Shown piece by piece: positions 21,996 through 27,800 of a stretch of DNA of 27,800 bases. Position 1 is the stretch's first letter. Every line of letters begins with the position of its first letter. Source of the stretch: JAHFOW01 sp046350595 (GTDB lineage Bacteria; Planctomycetota; Brocadiia; Brocadiales; Brocadiaceae); the NCBI GenBank assembly GCA_046350595.1, contig JAXMAC010000037.1, positions 1 to 27,800 on the forward strand, read 5' to 3'. The translations under genes were made by a program, and so were the position numbers. The notes below the pieces were generated by a model, which had not been told where the DNA came from, searched no databases, and saw only the letters and a program-made list of their open reading frames with translations.

Positions 21996-22775
21996 ATGAT
22001 CCTTGTTTTATCAGGCACAGAAGAAGGCAAAGAGATAGTTCGAAGACTCCATGAAGAAGGATTTAAACTTCTGACGACCGTTGCCACTGAATACGGCAAG
22101 AAGATGTTTGAACAAATAGGCTTAGAAGCCATTTGCCTTCAGGGGCGCCTGGATACAAGTGGATTCATTCAGTTAATAAAAGAAAGAGGTATAAACACAG
22201 TTATAGACGCTACCCATCCCTATGCCGTGGAAGTCTCCCGCAATGCAATGGATGCCTGCACGAATACCAATGCACGGTACATACGGTTCGAAAGGCAAGG
22301 GACAACAATATCAGACCATCCTGCGATCCATAAAGTCAGGAACATTTCAGAAGCAGTGGACAAGGCAAAAACGCTGGGGAAAATAATATTTCTCACTACA
22401 GGCATATCGAGTGTATCAAAATTTATCATGCTCAGGGATGAAAAGGAATTATATGTACGCATTCTGCCTGTGCCTGAACATATAAAGCTCTGTCTTGATG
22501 CGGGCATTCCGCCCACGCACATCATTGCCTTGCACGGCCCGTTTTCAGAAGATTTAAATCGTGCAATGTTCCGGCAATATAAAATTAATACGATGGTAAC
22601 AAAGGAGAGTGGTAACACCGGCGGCGTACTTGAAAAGCTGTCAGCCGCAATGAAAGAAGGCATAGACACAATACTTATTGAAAGACCAAAACTAGATTTT
22701 TCAAAGGTATATATAACCATTGACGAGGTAATAGAGGCGGTAAAGGGAAAGTATCTTCAAAATCTAAAATCATAA
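21996..22775 (+). CDS. cbiJ: Precorrin-6A / cobalt-precorrin-6A reductase
   Basis: A 259-residue CbiJ/CobK family protein that reduces a macrocycle double bond of (cobalt-)precorrin-6A with NAD(P)H in corrinoid synthesis. Family marks are the start MILVLSGTEEGKEIVRRL, ERGINTVIDATHPYAVEVS, RYIRFERQG, IFLTTGI, VRILPVP, IIALHGPFSEDLN and MVTKESGNTGG. The ATG at 21996 begins exactly at the family N-terminus. The open frame further upstream translates repeats C6 and A5 and is rejected. There is no clear ribosome site. No other corrinoid gene is nearby and no cobalamin riboswitch was seen. hutH starts 22 bp after its stop. Confidence 0.9.
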   Translation: MILVLSGTEEGKEIVRRLHEEGFKLLTTVATEYGKKMFEQIGLEAICLQGRLDTSGFIQLIKERGINTVIDATHPYAVEVSRNAMDACTNTNARYIRFERQGTTISDHPAIHKVRNISEAVDKAKTLGKIIFLTTGISSVSKFIMLRDEKELYVRILPVPEHIKLCLDAGIPPTHIIALHGPFSEDLNRAMFRQYKINTMVTKESGNTGGVLEKLSAAMKEGIDTILIERPKLDFSKVYITIDEVIEAVKGKYLQNLKS

Positions 22776-22797
22776 TTCGGAAATCAAAAATATTCTT

Positions 22798-24327
22798 ATG
22801 GAATACCTTATACTCGATGGTCAAAGCCTCACCCTTGAAGAGTTAATTAGCGCCGTTCGAAACGATAAAAAGGTAATGTTGAGCAAGACGGCGGAAATAA
22901 AGGTTGTTCAGTCGCGCCAGATTGTAGAGAACGCATTACAAAGCAAACACGTCATTTATGGAATCACCACGGGATTCGGCGCCCTGAGTGAAGTTATCAT
23001 TTCAAAGGACCAGACAAAACAACTCCAGAAAAATATCCTGATGAGCCACGCTGCCGGCGTTGGAAATTATCTGGATGAAGAGACTACAAAAGCAATACTC
23101 ATCCTCAGAATCAATGACCTTGCAAAGGGGAATGCCGGCATTAAGCCGGAAACTTTGAAGACGCTCGTTGAAATGTTCAATAAAGGCGTATATCCGCTCA
23201 TGCCTGAAAAAGGTTCAGTCGGCGCAAGCGGCGACCTTGCTCCTCTTGCCCACATGGCGCTTGTATTAATCGGATATGGACAGGCAATCTATAAGGGCAA
23301 AATTATGAACGGCGACCGTGCAATGAAAGAGGCGGGAATACCTTTCGTCGATCTCGACGCGGGGGAAGGATTAGCGCTGATCAACGGCACTCAGGTCATG
23401 ACAGGAATCGGCGCTTTAACGGTATATAACGCATTAAATCTCCTTAAAACAGCCGACATAGCCGCTGGCATGAGTCTGGAGGTTTTACTCGCATCAAATA
23501 TTGAGTTGGACAAAAAAATACACGATGTGCGACCGCATCCTGGTCAGATTATCAGCGCTGATAATCTGAGACGCATTACTCAAAATAGTGAAATCGTATC
23601 GTCTCACAAGGATTGCTCCCGTGTGCAGGATGCTTACTCCATTCGGTGCAGTCCCCAGGTGCACGGGGCTTCTCTTGATGCGCTCCACTATGCACAGCGG
23701 GTAATAGAAATAGAGATAAATTCGGCGACAGATAATCCCCTGATTTTCCCCGAATCGAATCAGATTATTTCGGGAGGAAATTTCCATGGACAGCCGGTTG
23801 CGCTCGCAATGGATTTCCTTGCCATTGCCCTTTCTGAAATTGCCAATATCTCAGAGCGGCGTATCGAGCGATTGGTAAATCCGCAATTGAGCGGGCTTCC
23901 GGCATTCCTCATCAGAGATGCCGGGCTCAATTCGGGATTCATGATTGCCCAATATACCGCAGCGTCACTTGTTTCTGAAAACAAGGTGCTTGCCCATCCT
24001 GCAAGCGTTGATTCCATTCCAACATCAGCAAACAAGGAAGATCACGTGAGTATGGGGACTATAGCTTCACGGAAGTGTTGTGAAATATTAAAGAATGCAG
24101 AACATGTAATTTCTATAGAATTACTCTGTGCCGCCCAGGCTATGGACCTGTTTACGAATCTCAAGGCTGGTGCAGGGACTATGGAGGCGTATAACCTTAT
24201 CAGGAAACATATTTCTCACATGGATCAAGACCGCGTGGTGGCTGATGATATAAATACCATGTATAGACTTGTACATAAAGGTAAAATTTTAAAAGCCGTT
24301 GAAAACAAAATCGGTAAGCTTAATTAA
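22798..24327 (+). CDS. hutH: Histidine ammonia-lyase
   Basis: A 509-residue lyase that turns L-histidine into urocanate and ammonia. The MIO prosthetic group would form from Ala143-Ser144-Gly145 (GSVGASGDLAPLAH); the catalytic Tyr54 lies in VIYGITTGFG. Segments SRVQDAYSIRCSPQVHG and HPASVDSIPTSANKEDHVSMG are of the histidine-lyase type, with Glu in place of the residue found in tyrosine/phenylalanine lyases. Length is normal. It lies between cbiJ and a metallophosphoesterase; the other hut genes (hutU, hutI) are not in the window, so it may serve another need or be scattered. There is no strong ribosome site. Confidence 0.93.
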   Translation: MEYLILDGQSLTLEELISAVRNDKKVMLSKTAEIKVVQSRQIVENALQSKHVIYGITTGFGALSEVIISKDQTKQLQKNILMSHAAGVGNYLDEETTKAILILRINDLAKGNAGIKPETLKTLVEMFNKGVYPLMPEKGSVGASGDLAPLAHMALVLIGYGQAIYKGKIMNGDRAMKEAGIPFVDLDAGEGLALINGTQVMTGIGALTVYNALNLLKTADIAAGMSLEVLLASNIELDKKIHDVRPHPGQIISADNLRRITQNSEIVSSHKDCSRVQDAYSIRCSPQVHGASLDALHYAQRVIEIEINSATDNPLIFPESNQIISGGNFHGQPVALAMDFLAIALSEIANISERRIERLVNPQLSGLPAFLIRDAGLNSGFMIAQYTAASLVSENKVLAHPASVDSIPTSANKEDHVSMGTIASRKCCEILKNAEHVISIELLCAAQAMDLFTNLKAGAGTMEAYNLIRKHISHMDQDRVVADDINTMYRLVHKGKILKAVENKIGKLN

Positions 24328-24330
24328 ATG

Positions 24331-24377
24331 TATAGGAATTTCAAACGACCATGGAGTGGCAAGGCGCGCCTTGCCAC
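24331..24377. repeat. TATAGG head joined to a different perfect palindrome
   Basis: TATAGGAATTTCAA (24331-24344), the same head as in A4 and A5, is followed by a perfect 22-nt palindrome at 24356-24377 (arms GTGGCAAGGCG / CGCCTTGCCAC). It begins 3 bp after the hutH stop and could end or protect the hutH transcript. Confidence 0.75.
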
Positions 24378-24490
24378 TACGCTGTTATAGAAGTTGCCGA
24401 AGGCCTGATATATTGGCAATGTCTGTCAGTAACGAAACCCGTATCGTAGAACAGGTATACAGAATATTTAAAGTTTGTACTACAGGAGAC

Positions 24491-25153
24491 ATGATGAAGA
24501 TTATTTCTTTTGGCGATATACATGAAGACACCCATAATCTTGCAAAGATCAAAACGGCGCTTGAAAACGCCGATTTAATTATACTCTCAGGGGACTTAAC
24601 AAATTACGGTAGAAAAAACAAAGCACAAATAGTCATAGAAGATGTAAAAAAATATAATAAAAAAATACTTGCCCACTATGGAAATATGGACAAGGCAGAT
24701 GTGGACACCTATTTAACCCATGAAGGCATCAACCTGCATGGAAATGGATATCTGTTTGGAGACGTTGGCATATTTGGTTGCGGTTGTTCGAGTCCAACGC
24801 CTTTTCATACACCGTCAGAAATAAGCGAAGCAGATATCGAAAAATATCTTGTCAACGGATATAAAAAGGTTAAGGATGCGAAGTGGAAGATTATGGTCTG
24901 TCACACGCCCCCGAAAGATACATCCACAGACATCATACGAAACGGCGCCCATGTAGGAAGCAGCGTTGTCAGGGACTTTATTGCACAACACAAACCCCAT
25001 GTTTGTATTACCGGCCATATTCATGAATCGAGAAACAAGGACATGATCGGCGAAACGGTGATATTAAATGCAGGCATGTTCAAAGACGGATGGTATATTG
25101 AGGTCATAATTGATAACCATGACATAGCTGCATCGCTGAAATCCTTTGCATAA
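24491..25153 (+). CDS. Calcineurin-like metallophosphoesterase
   Basis: A 220-residue cytoplasmic dimetal phosphoesterase. All five family motifs are visible: GDIHE (Asp9, His11), GDLTN (Asp35), GNMD (Asn65), a His in MVCHTPP and GHIHE near the C-terminus. The fold is like YfcE and related small phosphodiesterases; the substrate cannot be told. The ATG at 24491 is chosen because it follows ACAGGAGAC and starts directly at the first strand. The frame is open 64 codons further up, but that part includes the palindrome at 24356. An alternative start is the next ATG at 24494. It may be co-transcribed with hutH, although the hairpin between them argues for some separation. Confidence 0.88.
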   Translation: MMKIISFGDIHEDTHNLAKIKTALENADLIILSGDLTNYGRKNKAQIVIEDVKKYNKKILAHYGNMDKADVDTYLTHEGINLHGNGYLFGDVGIFGCGCSSPTPFHTPSEISEADIEKYLVNGYKKVKDAKWKIMVCHTPPKDTSTDIIRNGAHVGSSVVRDFIAQHKPHVCITGHIHESRNKDMIGETVILNAGMFKDGWYIEVIIDNHDIAASLKSFA

Positions 25154-25159
25154 ATCAAA

Positions 25160-25200
25160 AATGCATTAAGAAAGGGGGAATCAGGGGGCTGTTCTTTTTT
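25160..25200. repeat. Half of MITE-like element B (degenerate)
   Basis: AATGCATTAAGAAAGGGGGA and ATCAGGGGGCTGTTCTTTTT resemble the right half of element B (TTAAAAAAGGGGGATTCAGG followed by GGGTTGTTTT). The terminal repeats are not preserved. Confidence 0.5.
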
Positions 25201-25246
25201 TAAATTTATTTGAAATACTTATAACAAATTAAATCCAGAAGACGCC

Positions 25247-25346
25247 NNNNNNNNNNNNNNNNNNNNNNNNNNNNNNNNNNNNNNNNNNNNNNNNNNNNNN
25301 NNNNNNNNNNNNNNNNNNNNNNNNNNNNNNNNNNNNNNNNNNNNNN
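25247..25346. other. Assembly gap (100 N)
   Basis: Exactly 100 N, the usual placeholder for a scaffold gap of unknown length. Genes may be missing here, for example partners of the ABC ATPase. Confidence 0.98.
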
Positions 25347-25611
25347 ACTATGCAAATATTCATAAGCTGAAGGCACATGAAAGAGCTTGAAAATATTATT
25401 GTACTATTACTCAGGTCGTTGCCCTGGGCTTCCTTATACAAGCACTTTGGGATTTTGTTTAAAATTGAAATATCTTTCCTTAATTTAATAATATTATCCC
25501 CCCCATCTGGGATGGGGAACGCTTACTTGCTGCATATATGGGCATTGTCATCGGTTTTATTATGTCAGCCCTTTGGGATTTATTTCAAGCAATGCATCCT
25601 TCTGTTAAATA
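25347..25611. other. Stretch without a convincing gene
   Basis: A plus-strand frame (25377-25646, 89 codons) is open but AT-rich, hydrophobic and unlike any protein I know. The words CTTTGGGATTT recur at about 25446 and 25571, which points to repeat debris. Confidence 0.45.
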
Positions 25612-25639
25612 TTGTATTCCTCAAGAGGATAAGTATAAT
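25612..25639 (+). promoter_or_regulatory. Possible promoter of the ABC ATPase gene
   Basis: TATAAT at 25634-25639 with a weak -35 (TTGTAT, 25612-25617) and a 16-nt spacer. A small palindrome, TCCTCAAGAGGA (25618-25629), sits inside the spacer. The ATG at 25651 is 11 bp from the -10 box, again suggesting a very short leader. Confidence 0.4.
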
Positions 25640-25650
25640 ATATTGATACT

Positions 25651-26400
25651 ATGATTAAAATTTCCAATCTCACCAAGCACTATGACCACCAACCCCTGTT
25701 CAAGGGACTTTATCTGAATATTGCAAGGGGAAGCGTTGTTACTATTATTGGGCCTTCGGGAAGCGGCAAAAGTACGCTTTTGCGATGCGTTCATGGACTC
25801 GAAACCTTTCAGGCAGGTTTTATATCTGTTAATGGCCAAACACAATTTGGAACTGACGAATATAATTACCATAGTTCACAAAAAGACCGCGTTTTAAAAA
25901 ATATCCGCCGAAACGTGGGGATGGTCTTTCAACAATTTAATCTCTTTCCCCACATGACGGTGCTTCAAAACATCACCACTGCCCCCATCCACGTCTTAAG
26001 CATTGACAAGGCAGAAGCCGAGACATACGCCATTTCTCTGTTAAAAAAGGTGCGATTACAGGACAAGGCACATCGTTATCCTTCACAACTCTCGGGTGGT
26101 GAGCAACAACGGGTAGCCATTGCCCGAGCCATGGCTATGAAACCGGAAGCAATGCTCATTGATGAACCAACATCTGCCCTCGATCCGGAAATGGTTGACG
26201 ATGTCCTCGGTGCATTAAAAGCGTTAGCATCTGAAGGAATGACCATGCTCATTGTCACCCATGAGATGAGTTTTGCACGGGATGTTTCAACAGAGGTAAT
26301 TTTTATGGATAAGGGGGAAATTATAGAACAGGGAATTCCCCATGATGTTTTTTCCAGCCCAAAATGCGACAGAACAAAGGCTTTTCTCAAAAGGAGGTGA
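25651..26400 (+). CDS. ABC transporter ATP-binding protein, polar amino-acid type
   Basis: A 249-residue ABC ATPase closely resembling the GlnQ/HisP group that powers amino-acid uptake. Seen are Walker A GPSGSGKST (about 34-42), Q-loop VFQQFNLFPHMTVLQNI, signature LSGGEQQR (147-154), Walker B with MLIDEPTSALD (about 168-178) and the switch His204 in IVTHEMSFARD. The C-terminus has the family-typical IFMDKGEIIEQG. No permease or substrate-binding protein is next to it downstream; upstream lies the assembly gap. A ribosome site at normal spacing is lacking, and a -10 box just upstream suggests a short leader. Confidence 0.9.
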   Translation: MIKISNLTKHYDHQPLFKGLYLNIARGSVVTIIGPSGSGKSTLLRCVHGLETFQAGFISVNGQTQFGTDEYNYHSSQKDRVLKNIRRNVGMVFQQFNLFPHMTVLQNITTAPIHVLSIDKAEAETYAISLLKKVRLQDKAHRYPSQLSGGEQQRVAIARAMAMKPEAMLIDEPTSALDPEMVDDVLGALKALASEGMTMLIVTHEMSFARDVSTEVIFMDKGEIIEQGIPHDVFSSPKCDRTKAFLKRR

Positions 26401-26471
26401 TGATTATTGAGTGTTGATCAATGGAATGTATATTTACGAAACCACATGAATTTTTAAAAGGAGGTTAAACC

Positions 26472-27017
26472 ATGAAGATAGTATTACGGTATTGGAAGGC
26501 GTTACTCTTAACGAGTATCGTAATTTTGGGAGGAACTACATCTGTCCGTGCAGACTTTTTTGCCCCATGGACTGCTGCTGGTTCAACAGGGACTGTTGAT
26601 GAAACGGATAACTCAAATGTTATTTTCAGTGGAAGCTATGCAACGGTACGGAGCGCTGTGTCATCAACAACAGTGGATATACGGTATAATGTCGTAGCAA
26701 TTGATGGTCTCTTGAGTGGCGGGGAAGGTTATTTTCTCAAGGTTCGGTTCAGGGCCCGTGGGACAAACGCAAGGGTCCGTTTGTTTCTCAAAGAACATAA
26801 TATAGACACAGGCACAACGGTTACCAGGATATCGTTTGATAGCGATACTTATGCATCTTCATCCGGTTTCCAGACACAGAGTATTCCTTTCTGTTCGCCA
26901 GGCTGGTCATTTGATTTTGTCAAAAACATCTACTATATCGAAGTGCAGCTTATAAAGGGCAGTACCGGCGGAACCCCTGCTATTGATGCGATACAAATTG
27001 GCGTTACCCTCTGTTAA
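26472..27017 (+). CDS. Small secreted protein of unknown function
   Basis: I do not recognise this family. The 181-residue protein has a clear signal peptide (hydrophobic about 10-22, likely cut after VRA at 25-27). The mature part is rich in Thr, Ser and Gly with alternating hydrophobic residues (VDIRYNVVAIDG, YFLKVRFRARG, ARVRLFLKEH), which suggests an all-beta, lectin- or jelly-roll-like fold. Two Cys remain, one in the middle of the last third and one at the extreme C-terminus, and may form a disulfide. The start is secure: AAAAGGAGG lies eight bases before the ATG. It follows the ABC gene by 71 bp but has its own strong ribosome site. It may be extracellular or periplasmic; the function is unknown. 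Confidence 0.75.
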   Translation: MKIVLRYWKALLLTSIVILGGTTSVRADFFAPWTAAGSTGTVDETDNSNVIFSGSYATVRSAVSSTTVDIRYNVVAIDGLLSGGEGYFLKVRFRARGTNARVRLFLKEHNIDTGTTVTRISFDSDTYASSSGFQTQSIPFCSPGWSFDFVKNIYYIEVQLIKGSTGGTPAIDAIQIGVTLC

Positions 27018-27072
27018 GAAATTTGTATAATTCATTATTAATTGTTGATAAGCAGGCCGGATTGAACGATGC

Positions 27073-27108
27073 GAAACCCAACAGTTCAATTTGGGATTGT
27101 TGGGTTTC
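27073..27108. terminator. Hairpin downstream of the secreted-protein gene (terminator-like repeat)
   Basis: Perfect 11-bp arms GAAACCCAACA (27073-27083) and TGTTGGGTTTC (27098-27108) around a 14-nt loop, 55 bp after the stop. There is no T tract. The right side continues GTTCCTCAATCCAACCTGCG, which looks like a dispersed repeat I recall from many bacterial genomes, so it may be a repeat rather than a true intrinsic terminator. Confidence 0.5.
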
Positions 27109-27148
27109 GTTCCTCAATCCAACCTGCGTCTGTTAACGAACACAACGC

Positions 27149-27172
27149 AGAGACGCAAAATCTTGCGTCTCT
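27149..27172. repeat. Palindrome family A, copy 6
   Basis: Arms AGAGACGCAA / TTGCGTCTCT with centre AATC. It directly abuts the possible amidohydrolase remnant. Confidence 0.88.
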
Positions 27173-27179
27173 ACACTGG

Positions 27180-27366
27180 GTATCCTTAAACGTAAATACA
27201 ATAACTTCCTTGTAGACAATCTTTCGTAAAGGTGATTTTTCAGCACCGAAAAAGAATGTTCCGTATGAGCAATATCGGCAACCGTTGTTGTACCGGCTTC
27301 CACACAGCACCTTACACCTTTCTCTATGGAATGTGGAATAAGATATTTTGCTTTGACAATTATCAT
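27180..27366 (-). pseudogene. Possible remnant of an amidohydrolase gene
   Basis: On the minus strand the frame contains GVRCCVEAGTTTVADIAHTE followed by HSFSVLKN. The G-T-T-T-V-x-D-I core is typical of the ATZ/TRZ-type amidohydrolase (deaminase) family, near the end of the first barrel strands. The frame runs into palindrome A6 on one side and repeat D2 on the other, and no metal-binding HxH is present. It reads as a short relic bounded by repeats. The call rests on one motif. Confidence 0.3.
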
Positions 27367-27382
27367 GAAAATTTTTCTTATA

Positions 27383-27447
27383 GCATAACGCAGCACAGCC
27401 ACAACCAAGTCCCCTCTATAAAGAGGGAATTTAGGGGTGTGTAAAAA
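27383..27447. repeat. Repeat family D, copy 2
   Basis: Head GCATAACGCAGCACAGCCAC then AACCAAG, body TCCCCTCTATAAAGAGGGAA and TTTAGGGGTGTGTAAAA. The head is that of family C (compare 14265) and the body that of the copy at 12114. Confidence 0.75.
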
Positions 27448-27477
27448 ACGTGCAAGAAAAAAAAGTGGCATGGTATC

Positions 27478-27511
27478 CCTGCCTGTGCTGTGCGGCAGCA
27501 CGGCAGACAGG
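27478..27511. repeat. Palindrome F, copy 3
   Basis: Arms CCTGCCTGTGCTG / CAGCACGGCAGACAGG around a short centre. Here it stands free, whereas the copies at 5773 and 8464 are nested in family C. The following stretch to 27648 holds no gene. Confidence 0.75.
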
Positions 27512-27648
27512 ATTATTTTCGCACTATTTCACCCCTAAGGGGTTGAATATTGTTATTTGTTTTTTCCTATAATCATGTCATCCCTTCGGGATTTCCCTGT
27601 CTGCCTGTTTTCTCCATTGGCTCTTAACTATAATGTATAATGCACACT

Positions 27649-27746
27649 AATGTCATTAAGTTAAGCCACCTGCTGTAAAAGTCCCCCTTAAAAAAGGGGG
27701 ATTCAGGGGGTTGTTTTGATTAAATAATCCTTAACTTAATGACATT
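27649..27746. mobile_element. MITE-like element B, copy 2
   Basis: 98 bp, differing from copy 1 by a one-base insertion (ATTCAGGGGG versus ATTCGGGGG) near the middle. Terminal inverted repeats AATGTCATTAAGTTAAG at 27649-27665 and the complement at 27730-27746 are perfect. No clear target duplication is seen. The last 50 bases of the window after it are more G+C-rich and not assignable. Confidence 0.85.
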
Positions 27747-27800
27747 TTAACCCGACCTTCGCAATTCGAGGGGTAGACAACCAGCTCGGCCAGGAAATAC

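Noticed and set aside
24299..24490. N-terminal extension of the metallophosphoesterase
   Set aside because: It overlaps the hutH end and includes the palindrome at 24356; a good ribosome site and the first strand mark the start at 24491.
25377..25646. 89-codon frame before the ABC gene
   Set aside because: Low-complexity, hydrophobic translation of AT-rich DNA with repeated words; no ribosome site.
2078..27746. CRISPR array
   Set aside because: Repeats are many but scattered singly over the whole window, differ in type and are not separated by equal-length spacers; no cas gene is present.
1..27800. tRNA or rRNA genes
   Set aside because: No cloverleaf with TTCGA-type T-loop in proper context and no rRNA signature was found by eye on either strand.

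Overview
The window (27.8 kb, roughly 40-45% G+C by eye, with one 100-N scaffold gap) looks like chromosomal or metagenome-assembled DNA from a Gram-negative-type bacterium: it encodes lipoproteins, signal peptides and periplasmic sensor domains. Genes are separated by long intergenic stretches packed with short dispersed palindromic repeats. The repeat style and the mix of genes (a haem-type radical SAM enzyme carrying PCP_red modules, isolated lipoate genes, CbiJ, HutH) remind me of anammox planctomycetes (Brocadiales). That is an impression, not a proof: no marker gene is present.

Layout. 1-1000: a fragment of a REP-associated (Y1/RAYT) transposase, then a G+C-rich flavin reductase that looks foreign to its surroundings. 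1037-5702 (minus strand): a two-gene unit (CBS-domain protein, small Cys-rich membrane protein), then a signalling block read in the order dCache/HAMP histidine kinase, single-domain response regulator, transglutaminase-like lipoprotein. A 97-bp MITE-like element lies between kinase and regulator. 6242-8143 (minus): a radical SAM/SPASM protein with three C-terminal PCP_red repeats. 8637-9563: a methyltransferase whose 5' end may be lost. 9726-12049: an SOS cassette (lexA, a small DUF6504-like gene, dinB); lexA has a perfect consensus promoter so close to its ATG that the mRNA should be leaderless or almost so. 12276-15389: remnant hicA plus an orphan hicB, lipB, a PI3/4-kinase-like or HipA-like kinase, lipA. 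15419-16096 (minus): nnrE. 17222-18997: a secreted protein made only of two tandem dCache sensor units, clearly related to the sensor of the histidine kinase. 19168-21415 (minus): DUF362 protein and LhgO-type oxidoreductase. 21996-25153: cbiJ, hutH, metallophosphoesterase. After the gap: an amino-acid-type ABC ATPase, a small secreted protein of unknown function and a repeat-rich tail with a possible amidohydrolase remnant.

The most striking content is twofold. First, the sensory pair: one membrane kinase and one soluble double-dCache protein share the same sensor module and could see the same ligand. Second, at least six families of small palindromic or MITE-like repeats are present, some nested cleanly inside others and some sharing head modules joined to different bodies. 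No CRISPR array, rRNA or tRNA was recognised.
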